Shown here: positions 1 through 10,007 of the stretch, piece after piece
Position numbering within the stretch: position 1 is the stretch's first letter
Layout: every line of letters starts with the position of its first letter
Origin: Gammaproteobacteria bacterium
GTDB lineage: Bacteria; Pseudomonadota; Gammaproteobacteria; Pseudomonadales; JAUIET01
Direction: 5' to 3'
Assembly (NCBI GenBank): GCA_030431775.1
Contig: JAUIHW010000001.1
Location: 134,900-198,899 of the forward strand
DNA: 64,000 nucleotides
The notes under the pieces: generated by a model
Database searches by the model: none
What the model was told of the DNA's origin: nothing
What the model saw: the letters and a program-made list of their open reading frames with translations, nothing else
Position numbers and translations under genes: made by a program

Positions 1-759
1 GAACCGCACCACCGCCTCAAGTTTATGGCGCGTGGGATCTATTACGATGAAATTCGTGCGGCCACCCGCTACTTTGTCGAAGAGCAGGGCGCGAAGAACA
101 TTTGCGTCATCTATCAGGATACGGAGTATGGTGAGGAAACTCTGCAGGCTGCCGCCGACCAGGCCCAAGCGATGGGTATGGACATTGTCGCTACTTCGTC
201 ACATAAACCTACGGAAAGCGAGTTTACCGCTGCGGTGCTGAAACTGCGCGATGCCAATTGTGATCTGGTACTAATGGGTACCGTTGTGCGCGATACCATT
301 CTGGTGTTGGAAGCGGTGCGTAAACTGGATTGGAGCGGAGCAGCCTGGGTTGGCAATAACGCGGCCTACAATCAAGTGGTTGCCAACCAGGAAAGTGGTG
401 CCGGTGAAGGGTATTATGCCTTCGTACATATTGCGATGATGTATCGAGACGACCCGCCCAGCGAGGCGGCGGCGTCCTGGTGGGACCGCTTCATTGAGCG
501 CCATGGGCGGCCACCGGAATACGCTGCAATGGAGTCCTACCGCAACGCGGATCTGATTGTCGAAGCACTGCAACGCGCCGGACCGGATTTAACCGTCGAC
601 AGGTTTATTGATGCACTGGAGTCCATAAAAGACTATACCGATATCTTTGGCTACAGCTTGTCCTTCGGGCCGGACAAACACAACGGTGTGAACGAGTCCA
701 CGTTGTCGCAGGTACGCGATGGCCGATGGCGGACTCTGGAAACATCGATTAGTTTCTGA
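1..759 (+). CDS. ABC transporter substrate-binding protein (branched-chain amino acid type, Peripla_BP_6-like), 5' truncated by window edge
   Basis: Frame open from base 1 (EPHHRLKFMARG...); type I periplasmic binding fold motifs (NICVIYQDTEYGEETLQAAADQAQAMGMDIVATSSHKPTESEFTAAVLKLRDANCDLVLMG). Confidence 0.85.
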   Translation, partial: EPHHRLKFMARGIYYDEIRAATRYFVEEQGAKNICVIYQDTEYGEETLQAAADQAQAMGMDIVATSSHKPTESEFTAAVLKLRDANCDLVLMGTVVRDTILVLEAVRKLDWSGAAWVGNNAAYNQVVANQESGAGEGYYAFVHIAMMYRDDPPSEAAASWWDRFIERHGRPPEYAAMESYRNADLIVEALQRAGPDLTVDRFIDALESIKDYTDIFGYSLSFGPDKHNGVNESTLSQVRDGRWRTLETSISF

Positions 760-779
760 CGGCCAGGTTGGAGAGGCTT

Positions 780-1592
780 ATGAGTGATCACGCTGAGACT
801 GAGCCCTATTTGTTCAAGGAGATGCGCGGCAGCGTCTGCTGGATCACCCTGAACCGTCCCCGGCAACGTAACCCCTTGTCGCTGCAGATGATACAGGCAC
901 TGCAGTCTGCGCTGGACGATGCAGCGCTTGACCGGGATGTGCGCGCGGTAGTGATTGCCAGCAGCGGACCGGTGTTTTCCGCAGGCCATGACCTGAAGCA
1001 AATGAGTCAGCTACAGGAGGGTAGTAAGACTCTGGAAGCGCAAATTGAACTCGTCTTGGAAAAATGCGCGACCATGATGCTCAGCATCATGCACAACCCC
1101 AAGGCTGTGATTGCTTGCGTGCAAGGAACAGCCACTGCGGCGGGTTGCCAACTGGTTTCGGCTTGCGATCTGGCCATTGCTGCTGAGACGGCAAACTTTT
1201 GCACGCCAGGCGTCAATCTCGGCAGCTTTTGCACGACACCTCTGGTAGGGATCGGGCGCAATATGCATCGTAAGCACGCGATGGAAATGGCGCTAACCGG
1301 CGACATGTTCAGCGCGGATGATGCGGTGCGTATGGGCCTGTTGAACCGTGCAGTCGCCGCAGACCAGCTGGAGGCAGCGGTCACGGAACTCGCCGACAGC
1401 ATTGCCAGCAAATCCGCGCGGGGCATCAAAGCCGGCAAAGAGGCATTTTACCGCCAGCTGGAGTTGCCGATTGAAGAGGCGTTCAAGTACGCAAGCTGTG
1501 AGATGGCCAGGGCATTTTTGAACGAAGAGGCGCAGGAGGGAACACGGGCGTTTCTCGAGAAGCGCACACCAAGTTGGGGTGATGCGTCCTAA
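780..1592 (+). CDS. Enoyl-CoA hydratase/isomerase family protein
   Basis: Crotonase motifs (VVIASSGPVFSAGHDLKQM; AGCQLVSACDLAIAAETANFCTPGVNLG). ATG at 780 preferred over TTG at 768. Confidence 0.88.
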   Translation: MSDHAETEPYLFKEMRGSVCWITLNRPRQRNPLSLQMIQALQSALDDAALDRDVRAVVIASSGPVFSAGHDLKQMSQLQEGSKTLEAQIELVLEKCATMMLSIMHNPKAVIACVQGTATAAGCQLVSACDLAIAAETANFCTPGVNLGSFCTTPLVGIGRNMHRKHAMEMALTGDMFSADDAVRMGLLNRAVAADQLEAAVTELADSIASKSARGIKAGKEAFYRQLELPIEEAFKYASCEMARAFLNEEAQEGTRAFLEKRTPSWGDAS

Positions 1593-3156
1593 AGTGTCAG
1601 TGTTTACGCGCCTGGCTGGCGCCCTGTTGGGAGCGCTGCTTGCGGTCAAACTGCAAGCCGCTGCTCGCCCGAATATAGTCTTCATTTTTTCCGATGACCA
1701 CGCGGTCAAAGCTGTCAGTGCCTACGATGATAACCTGGTGTCAACGCCCAATATCGACCGGCTTGCGAAAGCCGGAGTACGTTTTAACCGCGCCTATGTC
1801 GGCAATGCGATCTGTGGGCCGAGCAGGGCTACCACACTAACGGGCACCCATAGCCACGCCAATGGCTTTGTCAGCAATGAATGGTCCGGCGAGTTTGATG
1901 GTTCGCAACAAACCTTTCCGAAGCTGCTGCAGGCCGCTGGCTACCAAACGGCCGTGGTGGGCAAATGGCATTTGTACAGTGACCCAACGGGATTTGACCA
2001 TTGGGATGTGATCGACAACGCCTTTGAACAGGGCACCTACTTCAACCCGCGTTTTCGCAGCTCAGCTGGTGAGGAAGAGACCAATGGCTATGTTGCCGAG
2101 CTGATCACCGATAAAGCCATCCAGTGGCTGGACGCCGGGCGTGAGCTTGAGCAACCCTTTCTGCTGATGGTGCATCATAAAACACCGCATCGTAATTGGA
2201 CGCCCGGGCCTGAGGAGCTGCGCCACTGGGACGAAGACGCACGCCTGCCTGAACCTCCCTCCTTGCTGCGCGACTTATCACACACGTCAATACCCAGGCA
2301 AAATGCTCGGATGTCGATTGGCGAGCACATGGGCGACAATGATGTAAAACTGTCGATGCCGGGCAACCTTGATGAGCAGCAAGCGGCGCTCTGGCAACAG
2401 GCCTTCGGGCCAGGGAACATGGCCTACGCGGCGCAAACGCTCAGCCAGGATGAACAGACGCGCTGGAAGTATCAGCGCTATCTGAAAACGTACCTGGCCT
2501 CCATACGCGGTATGGACCGCCAGATTGGCCGTTTGCTTGACCACCTTGATGCGAATGGACTGGCCGACAATACGCTGATTGTTTACACCAGCGACCAGGG
2601 CTTTTTCCTGGGGGAGAACGGTTGGTTCGACAAGCGCTGGATGGATGAAATCTCAGCGCGCGTGCCATTGCTGATGCAGTGGTCCGGCACGATACCAGCC
2701 GGCATTAGCAGTAATGACCTGGTGCAGAATATTGATTACGCACCGACCCTATTGGCCGCCGCCGGAGTCGAGCCTGCAACACCAATGCATGGCGTGAATC
2801 TGCTACCGCGGTTAAGCGGTGAGCGAACGGCGCCCTGGCAACGAGACTTGTATTATCACTACTATGAAAACCCCGGTTTTCACGGCGTCGCGCGGCACTA
2901 CGGTATTCGCGCTCAGCGTTACAAACTGATTCATTTTTACCGTGATGAGGTTTGGGAGTTGTATGATCTGCAAACTGACCCGGAAGATCAGGTTAACCTG
3001 TATGGCAAACCGGGTTTTGAAGCGATCACCGCAGACTTGAAGAAACGCTTACAGTCTTTAAGAGCCCAGTACCAGGTGCCGGAGCAAGACCCCGAAGCAC
3101 CCTGGTATCACGGCCCGATGATTCGTTTATTCGAATGGCTGCTAAATCTGCGCTGA
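1582..3156 (+). CDS. Secreted sulfatase (arylsulfatase family, Cys-type)
   Basis: Signal-like N-terminus then PNIVFIFSDDHAVKAVS; sulfatase signature CGPSRATTLTG (C-x-P-S-R); VGKWHLY motif. Overlaps end of the upstream gene by a few bases. Confidence 0.92.
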   Translation: MRPKVSVFTRLAGALLGALLAVKLQAAARPNIVFIFSDDHAVKAVSAYDDNLVSTPNIDRLAKAGVRFNRAYVGNAICGPSRATTLTGTHSHANGFVSNEWSGEFDGSQQTFPKLLQAAGYQTAVVGKWHLYSDPTGFDHWDVIDNAFEQGTYFNPRFRSSAGEEETNGYVAELITDKAIQWLDAGRELEQPFLLMVHHKTPHRNWTPGPEELRHWDEDARLPEPPSLLRDLSHTSIPRQNARMSIGEHMGDNDVKLSMPGNLDEQQAALWQQAFGPGNMAYAAQTLSQDEQTRWKYQRYLKTYLASIRGMDRQIGRLLDHLDANGLADNTLIVYTSDQGFFLGENGWFDKRWMDEISARVPLLMQWSGTIPAGISSNDLVQNIDYAPTLLAAAGVEPATPMHGVNLLPRLSGERTAPWQRDLYYHYYENPGFHGVARHYGIRAQRYKLIHFYRDEVWELYDLQTDPEDQVNLYGKPGFEAITADLKKRLQSLRAQYQVPEQDPEAPWYHGPMIRLFEWLLNLR

Positions 3157-3176
3157 CTTGTTCAAGACCTGCTTCC

Positions 3177-5459
3177 TTAAAAGTTATACCTCAGATCAAG
3201 GCCTACAGTCCGCTCTGCATATTTGGGCACCGAATGCAGGTACAGGTTGGGGAAGAAGTTGGCCGGTATTGGGCCAATCCCTGTGACATAAAACTCATCG
3301 AAGACATTTTTAACGTATAAATTGGCCGACCAGCGATCTTCAGTGTCCTGCAGTTGTACCGCAACATCGACAATTTCATAGCCATCCTGGCGGGTATTTT
3401 CGTCCTGCGACAAACTGAACAATACATCGTCCTGGGCGCGGATACTGGTCTGCAAGACCACGTTAAAGTTACCACCGGTTTCGATAGTGTATTGGGCGGT
3501 TACGCTTGCTTTCCAGTCCGGTGAAAAAGGCATTTCTCCGCCCGACAAATCCTGCGAGCCTTCTGGGCATTCACCGCGCGCGGTTTGCCCGAAGCTGCAG
3601 TTGGCGTTCTGGTAGTCGACGATCTCTGCGTCGATTAAGGCGAAGCCGCCCTGAAGGCGCAAGTTCGGAGTCGGCAGTGCCACAAAATCCACCTCAATGC
3701 CCTGGGTTTCCACTTCGCCCGCGTTCACCAGTGCGAAGCTGCCTGGCTCATCGTCCGGGTCGCAGCCTGGGTTATCGGCCGGGCACATCGGGTCGCCGTC
3801 CGGGTCGAAAAAGGCCTGGCCCTGAAAATCCTCGTAAGTGGAATGGAACAATGCGACATTTAGACGCAAGCGATCATCCAGTAGCGAACGTTTGAAGCCC
3901 AATTCCCAGGCATCCGAAGTTTCCGGGTTGATCGGTAGCAAGGAGGTTGGGTCTGTACCAAAGGTGACGTCATAGGCTGGCCCTTTATAGCCCTGTGCAA
4001 AACTCAGGTATATCAGGCCATTGTCGCCGGGTTGCCATTGCAGTGATAATTTGCCAGAGGTATCGTCTTCATCGGTATCGCCGGGCGTCGGTTCAATGGG
4101 TGCTGGTAAGCCGAGAGGCAAGCCCTCTCTGACCCGTTCAAATACGAAATCCAGCTCGTCCTGGGTATAACGCAGCCCTGCGACCAGGCTGATCTGATCA
4201 GTTAATGCAAACTCGCCCTGCGCAAAAACCGCCCAGTTCAGCGTATCGACCGAAAAGGTGCTGATGCCGGTTCCTGCGGGTAAGCCGGGAAATTCGAAGC
4301 CGCGGGTAAACTGCCGCGCGACGGTCTGGTCAAAATAGTACAAGCCAAGGATGTAATTGAAACGATCTTCCACTGGTGATGCCAGGCGCAGTTCCTGACT
4401 GAATTGCTCCTGGTCGGTTGCACCGGATTGGTTGAAGCCAAGCACGGAATCTGGCCGCGCATCAAGGTCCGGGTCAGCAGCGGCGATGGATGACTCACGG
4501 TAGGCCGTGATTGACGTCAAAGTGTGCTCACCAAGCTGCCAGTCGACAGTTAGCGAGTGACCCCAGCCATCCTGTTCGTTTTCCGGTTCACGATTGATGT
4601 TGACCGATGTGTTCTCTTCGCCAGGAACCACCGGAAACAAAAGGCCGAGCGCATTATCCTGAGCAGCCTGGTTGATGTTTGGGTGCGGGTTGGCGCTGCG
4701 CGGCGCGCTGACGGTACATTCGCAGTCGATCCGGCTGTAATCACTGCTCCAGATGATGTCCAGATCATCGTTGGGTTGCCAGCGCAGTTTGCCGCGCAGG
4801 CTCCATTGATCGTTGTTGTTGTAATCGGTGCCGTCGAATACGTTGTCAATCCAACCATCTTCGGTGGCGCCAAACGCGGCAAAACGGAAGCCCAGCTCAT
4901 CACTAATTGGTGCAGATAGATTGATACCCGCTCGATAGGAGTTGCCTTCTTCAATGCCCAGCAAGGTCTCCAGTTCAAACTCATCGGCCGGGTTCTGGCT
5001 AATGACATGTACCACGCCCGCGCTGGAATTTTTGCCAAACAGCGTACCCTGCGGGCCGCGTAGCACTTCCACCCGCTCCAGGTCCATCAACTGCATAAAG
5101 GCCTGCAAGGAGCGACCCATCACAACCCCGTCGACCACGGTGGACACACTGGGCTCAACCGCGGTACTGAAGCTTTGCGTGCCGATCCCGCGAATGCTGA
5201 AAGATGTCTGTCGGTTATTGGAGCCTTTTTGCACGGTTAGCGACGGAACAAGGTGGGTCAGATCGGTCGACGAGCGAATCTGGTTGGCCAGCAAATCCTG
5301 AGCAGACAGTGCAGTCACCGCCACGGCAACGTCCTGCAGGCTCTGTTCGCGCTTGCTGGCGGTCACGATGACCTCCTCCAAGACCGTGCTGAGTTGAGCT
5401 TGGGTGGACGCTGCGAAACTGAGCGATGTCAGTGAAATCAGGGTTCTGAAGGCTTTCAT
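3177..5459 (-). CDS. TonB-dependent receptor
   Basis: Signal peptide MKAFRTLISLTSLSFAASTQAQ; plug (EEVIVTASKREQSLQDVAVAVTALSAQDL) and barrel ending in aromatic F (LDLRYNF). Start moved to internal Met 27 of the ORF. Confidence 0.93.
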   Translation of the reverse strand: MKAFRTLISLTSLSFAASTQAQLSTVLEEVIVTASKREQSLQDVAVAVTALSAQDLLANQIRSSTDLTHLVPSLTVQKGSNNRQTSFSIRGIGTQSFSTAVEPSVSTVVDGVVMGRSLQAFMQLMDLERVEVLRGPQGTLFGKNSSAGVVHVISQNPADEFELETLLGIEEGNSYRAGINLSAPISDELGFRFAAFGATEDGWIDNVFDGTDYNNNDQWSLRGKLRWQPNDDLDIIWSSDYSRIDCECTVSAPRSANPHPNINQAAQDNALGLLFPVVPGEENTSVNINREPENEQDGWGHSLTVDWQLGEHTLTSITAYRESSIAAADPDLDARPDSVLGFNQSGATDQEQFSQELRLASPVEDRFNYILGLYYFDQTVARQFTRGFEFPGLPAGTGISTFSVDTLNWAVFAQGEFALTDQISLVAGLRYTQDELDFVFERVREGLPLGLPAPIEPTPGDTDEDDTSGKLSLQWQPGDNGLIYLSFAQGYKGPAYDVTFGTDPTSLLPINPETSDAWELGFKRSLLDDRLRLNVALFHSTYEDFQGQAFFDPDGDPMCPADNPGCDPDDEPGSFALVNAGEVETQGIEVDFVALPTPNLRLQGGFALIDAEIVDYQNANCSFGQTARGECPEGSQDLSGGEMPFSPDWKASVTAQYTIETGGNFNVVLQTSIRAQDDVLFSLSQDENTRQDGYEIVDVAVQLQDTEDRWSANLYVKNVFDEFYVTGIGPIPANFFPNLYLHSVPKYAERTVGLDLRYNF

Positions 5460-5593
5460 AAGTGCACCTGGTATTATTTTGAGCGCGATCTTGCTACTGT
5501 TGTCCATCAAAATCAAGCAAGATATACAGATCAACACCTAGTAACCTGACATTGTGGTTTTAGCCAGCAGCCTGCTAGAGCCCAAGAACCCAC

Positions 5594-8245
5594 TCAGCGA
5601 ATCACTCTGAACTCCAGTGTCGTTTCCACATTGGCCGGCAGGCGGTCGATGATCAGCATATCGTTCGTTACGGCATACCCCGGAACTTCGGACAGCAGTT
5701 GCCAGGTATCCGGAATCTTTATTGCCAGCCCGCGAATCGCCTGCTCGCTGTGAATGGCCAGTATTCTGTGTGAATCAGTACCAGTAACATCCAGGCCAAC
5801 TTTAGAACGCGCCAGCCACCACTGCCCGAAATCACGAATCGAAGTGAAGTGTGGTTGTTTGCCAGCGAGTTTTTCGCCGGGCTCGAAAACCTTGTCAAGA
5901 ATATGCAGTTCGAAATCGAGTTTTTGCTGGTGGCCGTATTCGGTCGGGTGGATGAGTAGGTTAAAACTGCCACCGGACTGACTTAACTGGTACAGAAACT
6001 CCTCCACTTCGGCAATGAATTCGGGTTCCATCATGCCCTGACGTTCAGGATCCTGTTCATCCTGCACCGAGCGGATTGAGTTTTTACTTATATCCTCCCA
6101 AGACAAAGGTATTTCCACCAGATCCAAAAGCTGCTCCTGGCGGCGTCGCATGGTGCCGCCGATGCTGCGTTGGTAGGTCTGCAAATAGGGCAGGTGGGTG
6201 GAGGAGTAGGGCGCCGTGGTTGTTGATGTCACCTGATAACCGGCTTGCAGCGCCAACTCGTTCAGGCGAACCGGGTAGGCAAGGTGCCCGGGCCGAAATG
6301 AAACAATTGGTTCCTGCAGCAGTTCCTCCAGCAAGTACTTGCTGATCGTCAACTCCCCGCCTACGGTGCCCTCGCTTACCTGGTAGCGCTTATTCTCAGG
6401 TAGTGATAGATAATCTTCTACCAGCAGGCTGCGCGGTGCATAGTCGGGGAACTGCTCATCGCCACCCAATGGAAACCGCGCAAAGTCGAACGAGTGTGAC
6501 ACTGAATGGCTGGCAATTTCGTGGCCAATGGAGAACTCCAGAATCGCTTCCATGGATCGGACGGCGTTGTTGTCCAGAAAGCGCATGTCCCGCGCATCGT
6601 TCATGTAGCGGGTTTGCCAAAAGTAGGTGGCAGGCGATTTGCAATCCTGCTCCAGGCGGGCGAAATCCAATACATTGTCACTGGATTCATGGGCATCGAT
6701 GTCATGGGTGATCAGCATGGATAAATCTTTGCCGAACGGTACGGTCCAGAGGCTAACAGAGTTTTCGTTGTGGGCGTGGTAGATCGACTTGAACAGGCCC
6801 ATGGTCACATCGAAGCCGGGGGAATAACCGTCGGAATACATTCGCCCCAGCGTAGCGTATTCAAGGCTGCGACCCAGCGAGCCCTGGTAGCCAACATCCC
6901 AACCAATGCTGTAGGCAGTACCTTTGCCGTATGTATTTTTGCTGATTGCAACGAGCTCGCGGCCAGTATTATTGTCGGCACTGTCGTCGTCATACACCGC
7001 AACGGCTTGTGCAGTGGACAGCTGGTACCCGTAAATGGATCCATCACCGGAGTCGCGGGGGTCTAAGCGATCATAGCGGTCTGGCCCGGCATCGGTGAAC
7101 AGTACGCCTTCCTTGTCATCCAGTCGCCGATAAATGCTGATACGCTGTTCGTAGGGGTGGTCCAGGTGGTCTGTCAGGCCCGGAAAACTGTGCGTGTCGA
7201 ATGCAACGTCACGGATGCTGCTGTCGTGAGCAATATTATCGCTGCTGATAACACCGAATACCTCATTAAGTGATTCGTCACCGAGTTGCAGACCGATCAG
7301 CGTGCCGCCTGAGCGCACGTACTCTCGAAGCAGGCGTTGTTCCTCCTCATTCAGCAAGCTGGCTGAGACCTCCGGGTACACCACCAGGACTGAATGTTGT
7401 AGAGCTTCGGCCAGGTTCTGGTGAGCTTTGATTGGCAGGCCGATGTTGCGCAGTGCAGCGACGAAGTCCAGCCAGGCTGAATCGGTATCGTTGATGAAGA
7501 CACCAAGGCGTTCGTGGCCACCTTCAGCGAAGTCCGCTACGGGTGTGCGCTGTACTTCAGGCAATTCAAGGCTTGGCAGCGTACTTTGAAAGTCTGCGTA
7601 TGGGCTGCGGTCGTAGAATTCGAAGCCACCGACATCAAAGGCGACGGCGGCGTCATCATCAGTGTATACCCGGATACGAATGGCGTGCAGCTCTTCCAGT
7701 TCAAGCAGCGCTCCATTGCTCGGGCTGTTAGGGCTTCGCTCGAATTCCTTGACGTGAATTCGCAGGTTGATTTCGTTCCAGCCCGCTGTCAGTTCATCAA
7801 GCAGTACGTGAAAGTCCGGTTTTTGGCGCCAGGTATTGATGCCTGCAAACCCTTCCATGCGGGTCTGCAGTTCAATGGCGATACGTGCCTGAGAACTCTG
7901 TAGGTGACTTCGAATGAAATAACGCAGCCGCCAATAATTATGGAGATTGCTGGGTTCGGCCAGCGTGAGGTCCAGCCCACTGCTGGCCCCGCACATGCCT
8001 TGCATGGCTTCGAATGAGAGGTGCTCGCTGGCTAACTGCTCGCTGTACGCGGAGCTTAGACCGGCCGGGCGATTTGCCGCGCGACAGGGGTGCAGCGTGG
8101 CTTCCACGGTAATTGACTGGCCGTCAGCTGTGGTCAGAAGATCGCTTATTTCATCAGCAGTCACCGGGGCGATACATGCCAAGATCGCGCAGAAGGCGAA
8201 TGAACTCAGGGCGAAAAAACGATGGCGGTGGGCAGTTGCTTTCAT
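5594..8245 (-). CDS. Large exported protein with C-terminal polysaccharide-deacetylase-like (NodB-type) region
   Basis: Signal peptide; ITHDIDAHESSDNV...IGHEIASHSVSHSFDF (NodB-like Asp and HxxxH motifs); central glutamine-amidotransferase-like segment (VLVVYPEVSASLLNEEEQRLLREYVRSGGTLIGLQLGDE). Confidence 0.7.
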   Translation of the reverse strand: MKATAHRHRFFALSSFAFCAILACIAPVTADEISDLLTTADGQSITVEATLHPCRAANRPAGLSSAYSEQLASEHLSFEAMQGMCGASSGLDLTLAEPSNLHNYWRLRYFIRSHLQSSQARIAIELQTRMEGFAGINTWRQKPDFHVLLDELTAGWNEINLRIHVKEFERSPNSPSNGALLELEELHAIRIRVYTDDDAAVAFDVGGFEFYDRSPYADFQSTLPSLELPEVQRTPVADFAEGGHERLGVFINDTDSAWLDFVAALRNIGLPIKAHQNLAEALQHSVLVVYPEVSASLLNEEEQRLLREYVRSGGTLIGLQLGDESLNEVFGVISSDNIAHDSSIRDVAFDTHSFPGLTDHLDHPYEQRISIYRRLDDKEGVLFTDAGPDRYDRLDPRDSGDGSIYGYQLSTAQAVAVYDDDSADNNTGRELVAISKNTYGKGTAYSIGWDVGYQGSLGRSLEYATLGRMYSDGYSPGFDVTMGLFKSIYHAHNENSVSLWTVPFGKDLSMLITHDIDAHESSDNVLDFARLEQDCKSPATYFWQTRYMNDARDMRFLDNNAVRSMEAILEFSIGHEIASHSVSHSFDFARFPLGGDEQFPDYAPRSLLVEDYLSLPENKRYQVSEGTVGGELTISKYLLEELLQEPIVSFRPGHLAYPVRLNELALQAGYQVTSTTTAPYSSTHLPYLQTYQRSIGGTMRRRQEQLLDLVEIPLSWEDISKNSIRSVQDEQDPERQGMMEPEFIAEVEEFLYQLSQSGGSFNLLIHPTEYGHQQKLDFELHILDKVFEPGEKLAGKQPHFTSIRDFGQWWLARSKVGLDVTGTDSHRILAIHSEQAIRGLAIKIPDTWQLLSEVPGYAVTNDMLIIDRLPANVETTLEFRVIR

Positions 8246-8425
8246 TATTCTTAGCTACAGTAGGTGAACAATTCTGCATCCACTGCAAACTGATGTGGTT
8301 AATACCACATGGGCAAGCAATCCCCCAACGAACCTGCCAGGCGCTGAGAACAAAACAACTGGTTAGTGCGCAATAGCTTGTTCTGCCTTGAGTGTAGCAA
8401 AGCACCGCCGGGCGCCAGTGCGCAG

Positions 8426-8460
8426 TGTGAACTGGTTCACAAAAGCGTTCTTTTGTGAAC
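8426..8460. promoter_or_regulatory. Overlapping palindromes with three GTTCACA/TGTGAAC half-sites, candidate operator for gene at 8503
   Basis: TGTGAAC-TG-GTTCACA (8426-8441) and GTTCACAAAAG-CGTT-CTTTTGTGAAC (8435-8460), read directly. Confidence 0.65.
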
Positions 8461-8502
8461 ATCATGGTGCATCGTAAACTGCAACTGTCGGGAGGTAGTT
8501 AA

Positions 8503-9570
8503 ATGATATATAAAGTAATCCAATGGGGCACAGGCACACACGGCAAGCTCGCGCTGCGGGCGATTCTCGATCATCCCGAGCTGGAGCTTTGTGGAGTAAA
8601 GGTATTCAGCGAAGCCAAGCATGGCCTGGATGCAGGAGAGCTGTGCGGCCGACCAGCTACTGGCATACACGCTAGCATGAATCTAACCGACATCCTGGCC
8701 CTGGAGGCCGACTGTGTGGTGTATATGCCGCTGATGCCAGACCCAAAGGAAGTGCTTCAACTGGTCAAGTCAGGCAAGAATGTAGTTGCCTCTAATGGCT
8801 GGTTTTATCGTGGCAAGCGCAATATGGACTCGCTGGAACAGGCCTGCCGGGAGCATAATGTGTCGGTGCACGGTACCGGTATCCACCCCGGCGGCATCAC
8901 CGAAAAACTGCCACTGGTGGCTTCGGCTTTTGTACCCAATGTCAGCTATGTGCGCGCCGAGGAATTTTCCGATATTCGCACCTATGATGCTCCGGATGTG
9001 GTGACGGGTATTATGGGTTTCGGGCAGTCTGCCGCGGCCATGCAGGCCAGCCCAATGCTGAGCCTGCTGGGCGACGGGTTTTGCCAGTCGATAGACATGA
9101 TTGCTGATGCGCTGGGTATGGCCCTTGACGAAGAATATCGTACCCGGCACACCTTCAGCCTGGCCACGGCTGACATTGAAACGCCCTTTGGCACCCTGGA
9201 AAAAGACACAGTTGCCGCTCAGCGATTTGCCTGGGAAGGCACGGTGGGTGGCACAGCGGTTATTACTGCGGCAGTGAACTGGTACATGGGGCATGAACAC
9301 CTGGAGGCAGGTTGGGTGCTTGGCAAGGAGCGCTTTGAAATGGAGGTGGATGGCGACAGTCATATTCAACTCGTGACCGAGCACTTCCATCACGAAGGCG
9401 AGTACCAGGGCGCGGTGGATGAAGAGTCGGCAATTGTCGCCACGGCCAGCCATTGCGTGTGTTCGGTGCCGGCGGTGTGCGCCGCAACGCCCGGCTTGCG
9501 AAGCTACTTGGATTTGCCCCTGGTAACCGGGCGCGCAGCGGCCAGCCTGCGTTCTGCGGAGCGCAACTGA
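8503..9570 (+). CDS. NAD(P)-binding dehydrogenase, dihydrodipicolinate-reductase/amine-dehydrogenase-like
   Basis: Rossmann start MIYKVIQWGTGTHGKLALRAILDHPELELCGVKVFSEAKHGLDAGELCG; TGIHPGGITEKLPL. Confidence 0.75.
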   Translation: MIYKVIQWGTGTHGKLALRAILDHPELELCGVKVFSEAKHGLDAGELCGRPATGIHASMNLTDILALEADCVVYMPLMPDPKEVLQLVKSGKNVVASNGWFYRGKRNMDSLEQACREHNVSVHGTGIHPGGITEKLPLVASAFVPNVSYVRAEEFSDIRTYDAPDVVTGIMGFGQSAAAMQASPMLSLLGDGFCQSIDMIADALGMALDEEYRTRHTFSLATADIETPFGTLEKDTVAAQRFAWEGTVGGTAVITAAVNWYMGHEHLEAGWVLGKERFEMEVDGDSHIQLVTEHFHHEGEYQGAVDEESAIVATASHCVCSVPAVCAATPGLRSYLDLPLVTGRAAASLRSAERN

Positions 9571-9974
9571 TGGACTCGGTCGCACTGAAGCGAATTCTCA
9601 CTGACTACCGCCGCATAGCGGTGGTCGGTTTGTCAGCCAAAGAGCATCGCGCAAGCCACCAGGTTGCTCAGTATCTGTTGGCGCATGGTTATGAAGTTAT
9701 TCCGGTCAACCCAGCCTATGATGAGGTGCTCGGTCTGCCCTGCTACCCAAGCCTGGCAGCAGTTCCCGGCCCGGTTGAAATCGTTGATCTGTTTCAGCGC
9801 AGCGAGCGGGTGCTACCTTTTGTGGATGATGCCATTCAGATTGGTGCCCGGGTGGTGTGGATGCAGCTGGATGTAGTGCATGAAGAAGCGGCGGCCAAAG
9901 CGCGTGCAGCAGGGCTGGAAGTGGTGATGGACCGCTGCCCGAAGATAGAACACGCACGGTTATTGGCGGGCTGA
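9570..9974 (+). CDS. CoA-binding domain protein (YccU-like)
   Basis: RRIAVVGLSAKEHRASHQVAQYLLAHGYEVIPVNPAYDEVLGLPCYPSLAAVPGPVEIVDLFQRSE; ATG overlaps the upstream TGA. Confidence 0.88.
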   Translation: MDSVALKRILTDYRRIAVVGLSAKEHRASHQVAQYLLAHGYEVIPVNPAYDEVLGLPCYPSLAAVPGPVEIVDLFQRSERVLPFVDDAIQIGARVVWMQLDVVHEEAAAKARAAGLEVVMDRCPKIEHARLLAG

Positions 9975-10007
9975 GCGTACCGGGTTCTTTGCCACAGGAG
10001 TAGCCGA

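Noticed and set aside
3506-3895. ORFs antisense to the TonB receptor (and many similar antisense ORFs listed in the track, e.g. 6076-6345, 4557-4919)
   Set aside because: No recognisable protein motifs, high-GC antisense frames of well-supported genes.
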